Under the pieces are notes generated by a model. That model had not been told where the DNA came from and searched no databases. It was given only the letters and a program-made list of their open reading frames with translations. From contig CAZWPO010000013.1 of assembly GCA_964635975.1 (NCBI GenBank), positions 16,461-80,460 of the forward strand: 64,000 bases of DNA. The letters run 5' to 3'. This document shows, one piece after another, positions 42,534 through 50,577 of this stretch. The translations under genes and the position numbers were made by a program. The stretch's first letter is position 1, and each line of letters opens with the position of its first letter. Source of the DNA: UBA5314 sp964635975 (GTDB lineage: Bacteria > Bacillota > Syntrophomonadia > Syntrophomonadales > Syntrophomonadaceae).

Positions 42534-43097
42534 TCAATATCCGTTGAGAATATATTTTTCAAGTATTTCGTATGACGGCCCCCGTTGTGATAGCTTGCTC
42601 TCCATAAGGTAAAATTCTTCCACCCTGAACTCTAAGACTTCCCTGCTCTGGCTGGAAGAAGCCGCCCTGGTTTGCAGCTCGCTCAAGCCTCTTTCCGATC
42701 GTACTCTGCCCAGTGTGAGGTGAAAACTCCTTCTTCTCTCGGGCTCAAATCCTAGATCAGCCAGAAAAGCATCGATTCTCTCCCCTAAAAACTCCGCCTT
42801 GTCCATTTCCCCCCGGATGCCGGCCCAGATGATCCGCGGGCGATTGCGGTTAGGGAAAAAACCCAGAGTGCTGAGTTGTAAACTAAAAGGCGGACACGAC
42901 TCGGCGACCACCGTTAACCTCTCCTTAAGAGGAAGCAACAGAGCAGGTTGGACTTCGCCCAAGAATTTAAGGGTCAAATGATAATTTTCTTTTTCCACCC
43001 ATTTAACATCAGGCTTGTTTATAGCCAGCTCGCTTCTCAATGCAGCGGCATGGTTGACCACGGCATCGTCTACCGGGATAGCAGTAAATAATCTCAT
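42534..43097 (-). CDS. thpR: RNA 2',3'-cyclic phosphodiesterase
   Basis: A 187-residue 2H phosphoesterase with the two catalytic motifs HLTLKFLG (near residue 41) and HLTLGRVR (near residue 127). It opens MRLFTAIPVDDAV, the ThpR (formerly 2'-5' RNA ligase) start. It converts cyclic phosphates on RNA ends to 2'-phosphates. Its ATG overlaps the cinA stop by four bases, so the two are coupled, and recA follows, the Clostridia order cinA-thpR-recA. Confidence 0.95.
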   Translation of the reverse strand: MRLFTAIPVDDAVVNHAAALRSELAINKPDVKWVEKENYHLTLKFLGEVQPALLLPLKERLTVVAESCPPFSLQLSTLGFFPNRNRPRIIWAGIRGEMDKAEFLGERIDAFLADLGFEPERRRSFHLTLGRVRSERGLSELQTRAASSSQSREVLEFRVEEFYLMESKLSQRGPSYEILEKYILNGY

Positions 43098-44350
43098 TTC
43101 CTGGTGCCTCCCCCGCTCAGATGTCTCCTCAATAAATCAAGGGCTGACTTGGCTGATAAAATGCGAATAGCATCCCGGCTTCCTACAAAACGCAGTTCCT
43201 TGACCTGGCTGACTTCTTGCCCATCCAGGCAGATATATACTAGTCCAACTGGTTTCTCAGGAGTTCCACCGTCCGGTCCAGCCAGGCCTGTGGTTGCGAG
43301 TGAATATTCGCTTCCACTCAGGGCGCGGACTCCCCTGGCCATAGCTACTGCGGTTTCAGAACTGACCGCTCCTTTTGTCTCGATCAATTCGGGTGGAACA
43401 TCTATTACTCGGCTCTTGGATTCATTGCTGTATGTGCAAACTGAACCCCAAAAGTACTGGGAACTGCCCGGACAATCGGTCAGCATTTTAGAGAGCAGCC
43501 CCCCCGTACACGATTCGGCTACAGATATGTTCAACCCCTGTCCTTTGAGCAGTTTCGCTACGTTATCCTCCAGGCTCTCCTCGTCATAACCGAAAATATG
43601 GTCACCCAATTGCTCCTCTAGCCTGGTGGCAACTTCGTCTATCAGGGTTCGGATCTGCTCATAGTCTTCTCCTTCAGCGCTTATTTTTACGTGAACTTCA
43701 CCGTCTTTGGCCAGGAGCGCCAGCGATACATTATCATACTGCCCCATAATGTCTCCTATCATCGCCTCTACCTGCGACTCGCCTGGACCCAGAACCTTGA
43801 TGCTCTTTCTCACCACCCGGACCTGAGTGTTGAACCTGCTCTTCAAGAGGGGGAGCGCTTCGTCGATAAACATTTTCTCCATTTCACGGGGCGGACCCGG
43901 AAGCAGTATGATGGTTTTCCCTTCCTGCTCCAGGTACATTCCCGGAGCTGTCCCGACTTTATTCATGAGAGTTTGAGCCCCGGCGGGGAACATGGCCTGT
44001 TTCAGATTTGCTTCTGGCATCTCGCGACGGCGATTTTCAAAAAATTCACGCAAACGTCTCTCTTCTTCATCTCTTAGCATCAGTTCCAGTCCGAGTTCCT
44101 GACAGGCAACTTCCTTGGTAAGATCATCCAGAGTAGGGCCCAATCCACCGCTGGAGATGATTAAGTCAGCCATAACTATTCCCTGCCGGAACGCATTGCG
44201 AATATATTGTTCACTATCTCCGACAATACATTTGCCTACCACCTTGAAGCCGAGTTCCGTCAGGCGCTGCGAAATAAACACGGAATTGCTGTCTATAGTG
44301 CTGCCAAGCATCAGTTCGGTACCGGTCGATATAATATATGCGCTTCGCAA
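43094..44350 (-). CDS. cinA: CinA family nicotinamide mononucleotide deamidase-related protein
   Basis: A 418-residue protein. The N-terminal MoaB/MoeA-like domain has ISTGTELMLGSTIDSN and ISSGGLGPTLDDLTKEV; the C-terminal PncC-like domain has ISVAESCTGGLLSKMLTDCPGSSQYFWGSVCTYSN and TTGLAGPDGGTPEKPVG. The C-domain deamidates nicotinamide mononucleotide to recycle NAD; the N-domain may act as an ADP-ribose pyrophosphatase. The TTG at 44350 follows GAGGGAG by eight bases and gives the usual opening; a TTG three codons earlier overlaps that site. Confidence 0.95.
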   Translation of the reverse strand: MRSAYIISTGTELMLGSTIDSNSVFISQRLTELGFKVVGKCIVGDSEQYIRNAFRQGIVMADLIISSGGLGPTLDDLTKEVACQELGLELMLRDEEERRLREFFENRRREMPEANLKQAMFPAGAQTLMNKVGTAPGMYLEQEGKTIILLPGPPREMEKMFIDEALPLLKSRFNTQVRVVRKSIKVLGPGESQVEAMIGDIMGQYDNVSLALLAKDGEVHVKISAEGEDYEQIRTLIDEVATRLEEQLGDHIFGYDEESLEDNVAKLLKGQGLNISVAESCTGGLLSKMLTDCPGSSQYFWGSVCTYSNESKSRVIDVPPELIETKGAVSSETAVAMARGVRALSGSEYSLATTGLAGPDGGTPEKPVGLVYICLDGQEVSQVKELRFVGSRDAIRILSAKSALDLLRRHLSGGGTRK

Positions 44351-44483
44351 AGGATTCAACTCCCTCTTAAGTACTTGAGCTTATCTGACTTATGAGCCTT
44401 TTTTTATAATGGATAGTCTTCCTCGCTTTATACATTTCTACATTTAATGCCGTTCGCCCTGTCTATTATCGGAAAAACAAGCC

Positions 44484-44528
44484 AAAAATAAACAGCCTGC
44501 TCCATGCAATAAGCTGGAACGAGCTGTT
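44484..44528 (-). terminator. terminator after the FtsH-like gene
   Basis: Minus strand AACAGCTCGTTCCA and TGGAGCAGGCTGTT pair imperfectly and are followed by TATTTTTGG. It lies 25 bases after the stop. Confidence 0.78.
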
Positions 44529-44552
44529 CTAAAACTGGCTATGGACTGTCTT

Positions 44553-46076
44553 CTAATTTGTGAAGCTGTTTTGAATAATCGACAAGAATCTTGAACGGTC
44601 CAGGGTCTCTTCTTCAAAAAGAAATGCCGCCAGGCTATCCAGGGCATAATGGTTTTCTTCCAGCAGCCCTCGAATTCTTTCTTCCAATCCGGCTATTATG
44701 CTTCGGCACTCTTCATAAGATTTATCCCCGGGGAGGTGGTCCATTTTTATTATGCCCAGTGAAGAAAGACCACTGGCGACGATCTCCTGGGCCAGGGACC
44801 AGGCATGCGAAAAATCATTCTGGGCCCCCGTACTGCGCCCGCCCAGACTGATCTCCTCGGCTGCCGCTCCGGCGAGGGCCACCATGATCTGTCGTTCTAG
44901 CTCCTCAGCCGTATACAAATATTGATCTTCCTGAGGAGAGCGCCGCATAAATCCCAGTGCATTTCCGCGCGGGGAGATAGTAATGGATGATACTGAACCC
45001 GGCTCCAGCAATTCACTGGCGATAGCATGACCGCTCTCGTGTACGCTGACTCTCTGTATTTCCTCCCGACTGGGCATGCGGTCCAGTTTTTCACCCATAA
45101 TTACTTTGTTTACCGCTTCGCTGAAATGCTGCCTTTCGATTATCTCGCAGTTCTCACGCATGGCCAGAATAGCCGCCTCATTGGCCAGGCTCTCCAGGTG
45201 CGCCCCAGAAAAACCGAACGTCTCCCGTCCTATCTCATCGAGGATCTCCCGGTCGGCCAGAGGTTTGTTGCGGGTGTGAATGTCGAGGATTTTGATCCGT
45301 CCGTGGCGGTCGGGCAGGTTAACCTGGACCTGGCGATCAAATCGCCCCGGTCTCAAAATGGCCGGGTCCAATAAATCCGCCCGGTTGGTTGCCCCGATAA
45401 GTAAAATCAGCGGATCTTTGTTCTGATTAAGACCGTCCATCTCCACCAGAAGCTGATTCAAGGTCTGATCGTACTCCATATGACTGGAATGGCTGCCCCT
45501 TTTGGCCCCCAGCACATCCAATTCATCAATAAAAATAATAGCGCTCTTCTTGTTCTCCCCGGCTGCTTTTTTTCGGGCATCTCTGAAAAGCTGGCGAATA
45601 CGTTTTGCACCGACGCCAGCATAAATTTCAATAAACTCAGCCCCTGATGCAGCCATGAAGGCGGAACTCGTAAAACTGGCTGCGGCTCTAGCCAGCAAGG
45701 TTTTACCGGTCCCTGGCGGGCCGACTAATAAAATCCCTTTGAGAGGTCGAATTCCCATGCGCACTATCTCTTCGGCATTCAATAAGAACTGCAGCGCCTC
45801 TTTGAGTTCCTTGATTGCTGAATCCTGTCCGCCAATGTCTTCAAAACCTATAGCAGATGCCGCATCATGACCGCTGCCTACCTGCTCTAATCTCAGGCTT
45901 CCCTGGGTTTGCAGAAAATAGTAGAACCCACCCGCCAGTAATCCCAGCAGTAGGATCGGCATAACATTTATTCCGATTAAAGCTAGAAACAAAACGATCC
46001 CCAGTCCAGATCCTACTGCAAACTCCTTCAAGGTATAATCCTCCCATTCTATCTTGTACGATGATCCCGTCTTCAC
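44553..46076 (-). CDS. compact FtsH-like AAA+ zinc protease
   Basis: A 507-residue membrane AAA+ protease, shorter than canonical FtsH (about 600-650). Two close N-terminal hydrophobic segments (about 20-55) lack the usual external domain between them. The AAA module has GPPGTGKT (119-126), IIFIDELDVLGAKRG, GATNRADLLDPAILRPGRFDR. The M41 protease has HESGH (346-350) and third zinc ligand Asp421 in GAQNDFSHA, so both activities look intact. The GTG at 46076 has only a weak ribosome site. It sits with a one-helix membrane protein upstream, a possible partner. A canonical ftsH elsewhere is expected but not visible here. Confidence 0.85.
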   Translation of the reverse strand: MKTGSSYKIEWEDYTLKEFAVGSGLGIVLFLALIGINVMPILLLGLLAGGFYYFLQTQGSLRLEQVGSGHDAASAIGFEDIGGQDSAIKELKEALQFLLNAEEIVRMGIRPLKGILLVGPPGTGKTLLARAAASFTSSAFMAASGAEFIEIYAGVGAKRIRQLFRDARKKAAGENKKSAIIFIDELDVLGAKRGSHSSHMEYDQTLNQLLVEMDGLNQNKDPLILLIGATNRADLLDPAILRPGRFDRQVQVNLPDRHGRIKILDIHTRNKPLADREILDEIGRETFGFSGAHLESLANEAAILAMRENCEIIERQHFSEAVNKVIMGEKLDRMPSREEIQRVSVHESGHAIASELLEPGSVSSITISPRGNALGFMRRSPQEDQYLYTAEELERQIMVALAGAAAEEISLGGRSTGAQNDFSHAWSLAQEIVASGLSSLGIIKMDHLPGDKSYEECRSIIAGLEERIRGLLEENHYALDSLAAFLFEEETLDRSRFLSIIQNSFTN

Positions 46077-46103
46077 CCGATAAGCTTTTAGAACTGCAAA
46101 ACA

Positions 46104-46652
46104 TCATGGATCCAGGCCGGTCTCGATCACTTTCGTCTCATTACCTCTGTCTATGACCTGGTATATATAGTCACCGCCGTCGTCAAGCTGAATTATCAGG
46201 TTTTCTTGATCTACGAACAGCTTGTAACTTACACCCTGTTCTGCTGTTCTCCTGGCTATTTCCTGATCCAGCCAAATAAAACGGTTGTTGGAGAGTGATT
46301 CATATATAGCCGGCTGCATATGCTGCATAAAGCTTTCCAACTCTTGATTGGGCTGATCAGTCAAAGTCAACGAGTAGTTCTGCTTGGGAAGAGAACTGCT
46401 CAAAGTCTGATTTATAGCACGGTATGTCTTTTGAAGATTGTCGACTCTCTTCATGTAAATATCCACATTATATGTCTGGCCCTTTTGCTCCAGCGAAACC
46501 CGGTCCACACCCTCTATAGACAGCAGCTTATTCTGAAGCGGTTCATTTATTCCCAGCCGCTTATACAGGTAAAATCCCGAAAAGGAAACCAGCAGCACCA
46601 GAATCAGGGTTATAATTGTAATTGCAATCCTGAATTCGCTTTTCCCGGGCAT
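46104..46652 (-). CDS. hypothetical single-pass membrane protein
   Basis: A 182-residue protein with a short basic start, one transmembrane helix (IAITIITLILVLLVSFSGFYLY) and an outward domain rich in polar residues (IEGVDRVSLEQKGQTYNVDIYMKRVDNLQKTYRAINQTL). No family is recognised. It ends 27 bases before the FtsH-like protease and is probably co-transcribed, so it might be an adaptor or substrate of that protease. Confidence 0.7.
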   Translation of the reverse strand: MPGKSEFRIAITIITLILVLLVSFSGFYLYKRLGINEPLQNKLLSIEGVDRVSLEQKGQTYNVDIYMKRVDNLQKTYRAINQTLSSSLPKQNYSLTLTDQPNQELESFMQHMQPAIYESLSNNRFIWLDQEIARRTAEQGVSYKLFVDQENLIIQLDDGGDYIYQVIDRGNETKVIETGLDP

Positions 46653-46920
46653 TTATATACCTCCTCTACTGGTCCATTATATCACGGGCGAAAATCTTGG
46701 AGGCCTATTAAAATATGGTAATGTTGGGCTTTTGGAGCATTTATCCCACCCATCTGCGCGGTAATTGTTATAGATGAGATTTTTAGCTTAAGCAGGCTAA
46801 AGACACACCAGTGAAGCTAGTAACGATAATAGCATCCCGGGTGTTCATAATTCATAAATTCTAGAAAAGATAACGGCTTGCAGCAATATTTGAAAGGAAG
46901 GTTTAAGACGCAGTTTCTCG
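46653..46920 (-). other. spacer after pgsA, no gene seen
   Basis: A 268-base gap with short frames only. No clear promoter pair, terminator or RNA family is recognised; frames on either strand lack ribosome sites. Confidence 0.4.
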
Positions 46921-47475
46921 TCAGTGTACAGGTTTTTGGAATTCTTCTGTGAGCCTGAGAAATTTCAAGAAGTATTCTACACCGGATACCAGAGTGATGA
47001 TTACTGCCAGATACATAAGCCACATATGAATTGGGAATTCTATAAAACGGACCGTAACCGGTAGCAGTATAGCAAACAACACCGCTACGATCTGGGTGAA
47101 AGTCTTCATCTTGCCAAGCATACTGGCCGGTATGACTATCCCCTCTTCAGCCTTATATGCACGCAGTCCGGTTACAGCGTACTCCCGGCCCAAAATGACT
47201 ATCACTATCCAGGCCGGTATTCTATCCAGCTCCACCAGGCTGATCAAAGCGGCAGTAATCAACAGCTTATCGGCAATGGGATCGAGTACGATGCCCAGTT
47301 TGGTAACCTGCTTCCAGCGGCGTGCCAAAAAACCGTCCAGGCTGTCAGTAAGTGCAGCCAGGAGGAAAACAGCTGCCGCCCAATAATCTCCGCCAGGCAT
47401 CCGTATTAGCAGGAGCACTGCGAACAAGGGTATTAATACTATTCTTAATACGGTTAGACTATTGGGAAGGTTCAT
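46921..47475 (-). CDS. pgsA: CDP-diacylglycerol-glycerol-3-phosphate 3-phosphatidyltransferase
   Basis: A 184-residue integral membrane enzyme that starts phosphatidylglycerol synthesis. The CDP-alcohol motif D-x2-DG-x2-AR-x8-G-x3-D-x3-D is complete in DSLDGFLARRWKQVTKLGIVLDPIADK. It opens MNLPNSLTVLRIVLIPLF, a family start, and has four to six membrane helices. It overlaps the rimO stop by 17 bases, so the two are coupled. Confidence 0.96.
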   Translation of the reverse strand: MNLPNSLTVLRIVLIPLFAVLLLIRMPGGDYWAAAVFLLAALTDSLDGFLARRWKQVTKLGIVLDPIADKLLITAALISLVELDRIPAWIVIVILGREYAVTGLRAYKAEEGIVIPASMLGKMKTFTQIVAVLFAILLPVTVRFIEFPIHMWLMYLAVIITLVSGVEYFLKFLRLTEEFQKPVH

Positions 47476-48793
47476 CGTTTATTTCTCCGATCATGTCATA
47501 ATTACGCACTGCTTTTAGCAGAACATCGTAACTGGTTCCCTTTTTAAGTGGGCTTTGGCTTCTTATTATTGTAACACCATCTACTTCAGGAGCCTGAAAA
47601 ACTCCCCTGCCCATGTAGAGGTTTTTTGAGACCTGAGAAGACACCAATATCTTTTGCCTGCTCTGTACTCTAGATATATTCTTGCGCCGAGTTATCTTTC
47701 TCTGCTGATCCAGGATCAGATTCAGCCGATTTACTTTCACGTCTTCAGGGATCTGCCCTTGCAGACTCTCTGCCCTGGTTCCTTCCTGGGCTTGAAAGGC
47801 AAAAGCTCCCAGCCAATCAAACTTTACCTGCCGGGCGAATTCCATCAGTTCAGTAAATTCGTCCTCGCTTTCGCCCGGGAAACCCACCATTACAGTTGTG
47901 CGCAGACTAAGTCTGGGAATTTTCAAACGTAGCATAGCAAACAGCTCTTCCAGGCGGCTGCGCTGGTGGCCGCGTCCCATTGCTTTTAATATCCGATCAG
48001 AAATATGCTGAATAGGCACTTCCAAATATGGAACTATTACACTGCTAGAGGCAACCTTTTCGATAATCTCATCGTCGATGTGGGCCGGGTGCAGATACAT
48101 CAAGCGCAGCCACTCCAGCCCTTCCACCTGTTCCAGCCTTTCGGTAAGCGCGCTTAATGAAGCTTTTCCATACAAATCTTGACCGTACAAGGCAGTGTCC
48201 TGACCTATCAGGGTGATTTCTTTAACTCCTTGGCGAATCAGGCTTTTGGCTTCACCTACCAGCTCTTCAATAGGCCTGGAGCGAAGTCTTCCTTTAATCT
48301 GAGGTATCGCACAATAAGAGCATCGGTTATCGCAGCCCTCCACAATCTTGAGGTATGCCCATCCTGGCGGAGTGGTCAGTATTCGCCTGCCCTTTTCAAT
48401 GAATGTTTCCGGGGGCGGCGCCACTCTAACTATCCTATCCCCCTTAGACAGCTCTCCAAGAACCTGGTTCAAAGTGTGCATAAAAGGCAGCCCCAAAACG
48501 GCATCCAGCTCACCAATCTCCTCGAAGAGCTGTTCTCCATACCTCTGGGCCAGACACCCGACCGCCAGCAGATATTTCAATGGACCGCTTTCCTTCAGTT
48601 GGGCAGTCTGCAGAATCGTATCTACGGCTTCTTCCTGCGCTTCCGAAATAAATCCGCAGGTATTTATAATAACCGCCTCGGCTTGTTCAATATTTTGCAC
48701 CAGTTGATGATCTGATCCTCTTATGATCCCCATCATAATCTCAGTATCAACACGGTTCTTGGCGCAGCCGAGACTAATAAATCCAACCTTCAC
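47459..48793 (-). CDS. rimO: ribosomal protein S12 methylthiotransferase
   Basis: A 444-residue radical SAM methylthiotransferase for Asp88 of ribosomal protein S12. The N-terminal UPF0004 domain has FISLGCAKNRVDTEIMMG with Cys ligands and INTCGFI. The radical SAM motif is CDNRCSYCAIPQIKG. A C-terminal TRAM region is present near SRVQSRQKILVSSQ. RimO rather than MiaB is chosen because of GCAKNRVDTE and the gene order rodZ-rimO-pgsA. Confidence 0.95.
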   Translation of the reverse strand: MKVGFISLGCAKNRVDTEIMMGIIRGSDHQLVQNIEQAEAVIINTCGFISEAQEEAVDTILQTAQLKESGPLKYLLAVGCLAQRYGEQLFEEIGELDAVLGLPFMHTLNQVLGELSKGDRIVRVAPPPETFIEKGRRILTTPPGWAYLKIVEGCDNRCSYCAIPQIKGRLRSRPIEELVGEAKSLIRQGVKEITLIGQDTALYGQDLYGKASLSALTERLEQVEGLEWLRLMYLHPAHIDDEIIEKVASSSVIVPYLEVPIQHISDRILKAMGRGHQRSRLEELFAMLRLKIPRLSLRTTVMVGFPGESEDEFTELMEFARQVKFDWLGAFAFQAQEGTRAESLQGQIPEDVKVNRLNLILDQQRKITRRKNISRVQSRQKILVSSQVSKNLYMGRGVFQAPEVDGVTIIRSQSPLKKGTSYDVLLKAVRNYDMIGEINDEPSQ

Positions 48794-48815
48794 TCAATTT
48801 CTCCAAATTTTTTTA

Positions 48816-49547
48816 TCATTGCTGGGCGTTATATTCATGCGGCCCGCTGCCCTGTAGAGGCGGCTGTTCTTTACCGTTTACGGTCACCTTCAGGCTCCTA
48901 TTGCCCGATTTGAAAGTAACATTTTTGTTCCCGGCAAATGTCTTTTTCTCCCCCTGGGCCAGAGTGCCGGAGAACTGCTGCTTGCCATCGACAGTGACCT
49001 GTATCCAGCAGCGTGCCAGCGCTTCAAGCTCTACTTGCACACCCGATACCTGCGCCGGGCTTTGACTAGATGGCACTGGAGGTGGAGTTTCCGTCTGAGT
49101 GGTCTGCGTATCCTGTGTCTGCGTCTGCGGAGCTTGCGCAATTTTTTCCTGACCTCGGTTGGCAATATACGAGGCTATAAAACTTCCCAACCATAATGCT
49201 ATCACTAAAAAGACAATCCCGGCAGCAATATTTTTGATGGGCAGACGCTTACGCGAAGCCACAGGAACCCGCTCCAGCCTTTCCTCCATCTCCGGCTCTT
49301 TTTCACGGCCATAAGCAAGTTCCCTGAATTCTGCCACAACTTCCTGCTCATCGAGCCCCAGTATTGATGCATAGCGTTTTACAAACCCGCTGGCATAGAC
49401 TGGCGGCGGCAAGACCTTGAAGTTCTCATTTTCCAGAGCCTCCAGATAGTACTTCCTGATTTTTGTTTCTTCCTCGATATCCGCGAACGATAGGCCCGAT
49501 GCGATTCGCGCATCCCTAAGTCTTCTCCCAAATCCCATGGTTTGCAT
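48816..49547 (-). CDS. RodZ/YmfM-like HTH membrane protein
   Basis: A 243-residue protein with an N-terminal Xre-type HTH (GRRLRDARIASGLSFADIEEETKIRKYYLEALENE... PPPVYASGFVKRYASILGLD), a basic linker, one transmembrane helix (IAAGIVFLVIALWLGSFIASYI), a Thr/Gln/Pro-rich stretch and a C-terminal DUF4115-like beta domain (LEALARCWIQVTVDGKQQFSGTLAQGEKKTF). This is the RodZ plan, which ties MreB to the cell-wall machine. The start may be the ATG three codons later (49538), as AGGAG is close to the first ATG. Confidence 0.88.
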   Translation of the reverse strand: MQTMGFGRRLRDARIASGLSFADIEEETKIRKYYLEALENENFKVLPPPVYASGFVKRYASILGLDEQEVVAEFRELAYGREKEPEMEERLERVPVASRKRLPIKNIAAGIVFLVIALWLGSFIASYIANRGQEKIAQAPQTQTQDTQTTQTETPPPVPSSQSPAQVSGVQVELEALARCWIQVTVDGKQQFSGTLAQGEKKTFAGNKNVTFKSGNRSLKVTVNGKEQPPLQGSGPHEYNAQQ

Positions 49548-49585
49548 CCACTCCTGAACCTGGTATTTATAATCTAAAAACGTTG

Positions 49586-50545
49586 TTAGCTGTTGCTGCA
49601 GGCCGATCCAACGGCCATTCTAACCGCCTGCCGGGCGTTGTACCCTGATGACAGGCCATAAACCATCCCGCCCAGTAGATAAGGCAGTGTCTTGTCGGGA
49701 TTAAATTTCTGGCTGGGCAGCAAGGGAAACTCTACTATGGATCCATTATCTATATACAATAAACTGCTGTCACCATCACTGACCAAAGCATAACCTTGAT
49801 CCATTTGTTCCAGCAAGTGTGACGTGCATTTTTCCACCTGCATTGGATTTCTGACCCCTATCACCGCTACTGTGAAACGCGATATGGGATCGGGGATCTG
49901 CTCCACGGAATCAACCGTAAACCCGGTGCACATATAGGGCAGCCGCTCCTGATCTCTGTCCAGCCATTTTTGCACAGCATACTCCATAAAAACTGGTTCG
50001 ATCAAAAGCCAGTGGCAGTTGATGGCCACCCATTCCTTCAGGTTAATGGCTTCTTCATAGTCTGCCAAACTAAATCCTTCTTCATAAGCAAGTCTACCAT
50101 TAACCCTTACCAAACGGCTGCTGCGTTTATCTGAATGGCGTATTAAATTTGCAATATCGGCTTCCCGGCTCTGCAGCTCTTCCACCAGGTCGAGGGCCAG
50201 GTCGTCATTTCCAACAATGCTTACTACTTTGAGATGTAAGCCCAAACCCTTCAAAGCTTTACAGCTATCCAGAGCAAATCCTTTGTAAGAAAGGTCTATA
50301 TCGGATTCTCTTCCAGACCCGTGAATATCTATCTCCAGAAAAACACGGCCTATTACAACTATCGAAACCTGCTCGTTGACCACATAACCTTTTCCCATTA
50401 TGGCACCCTTTTTCATGAGATTGGATATGTGCACAGCTGCTGATGAACGGGTAATCCCAAAGTGACGGGCCAATTCCTCCTGCGATATCATAGGATGCCT
50501 TTTTACAAACTCGAGAATTTCTAGTTCCCTTGCCGTCAATCTCAT
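49586..50545 (-). CDS. HTH plus PfkB-like protein lacking the kinase signature
   Basis: A 319-residue protein with an N-terminal winged HTH (TARELEILEFVKRHPMISQEELARHFGITRSSAAVHISNLMKKG) fused to a PfkB/ribokinase-like fold. That fold is seen in VVIGRVFLEIDIHG, KGLGLHLKVVSIVGNDDLA and LVSDGDSSLLYIDNG. The usual catalytic box with GAGD before the final helices is missing: the region reads FNPDKTLPYLLGGMVYGLSSGY. It may be a sensor regulator related to pseudouridine kinases rather than an active enzyme. It lies between spoIIIE and rodZ. Confidence 0.75.
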   Translation of the reverse strand: MRLTARELEILEFVKRHPMISQEELARHFGITRSSAAVHISNLMKKGAIMGKGYVVNEQVSIVVIGRVFLEIDIHGSGRESDIDLSYKGFALDSCKALKGLGLHLKVVSIVGNDDLALDLVEELQSREADIANLIRHSDKRSSRLVRVNGRLAYEEGFSLADYEEAINLKEWVAINCHWLLIEPVFMEYAVQKWLDRDQERLPYMCTGFTVDSVEQIPDPISRFTVAVIGVRNPMQVEKCTSHLLEQMDQGYALVSDGDSSLLYIDNGSIVEFPLLPSQKFNPDKTLPYLLGGMVYGLSSGYNARQAVRMAVGSACSNS

Positions 50546-50577
50546 GCAATCTCCCCGTTTCTCATCATGCCAGTTGT

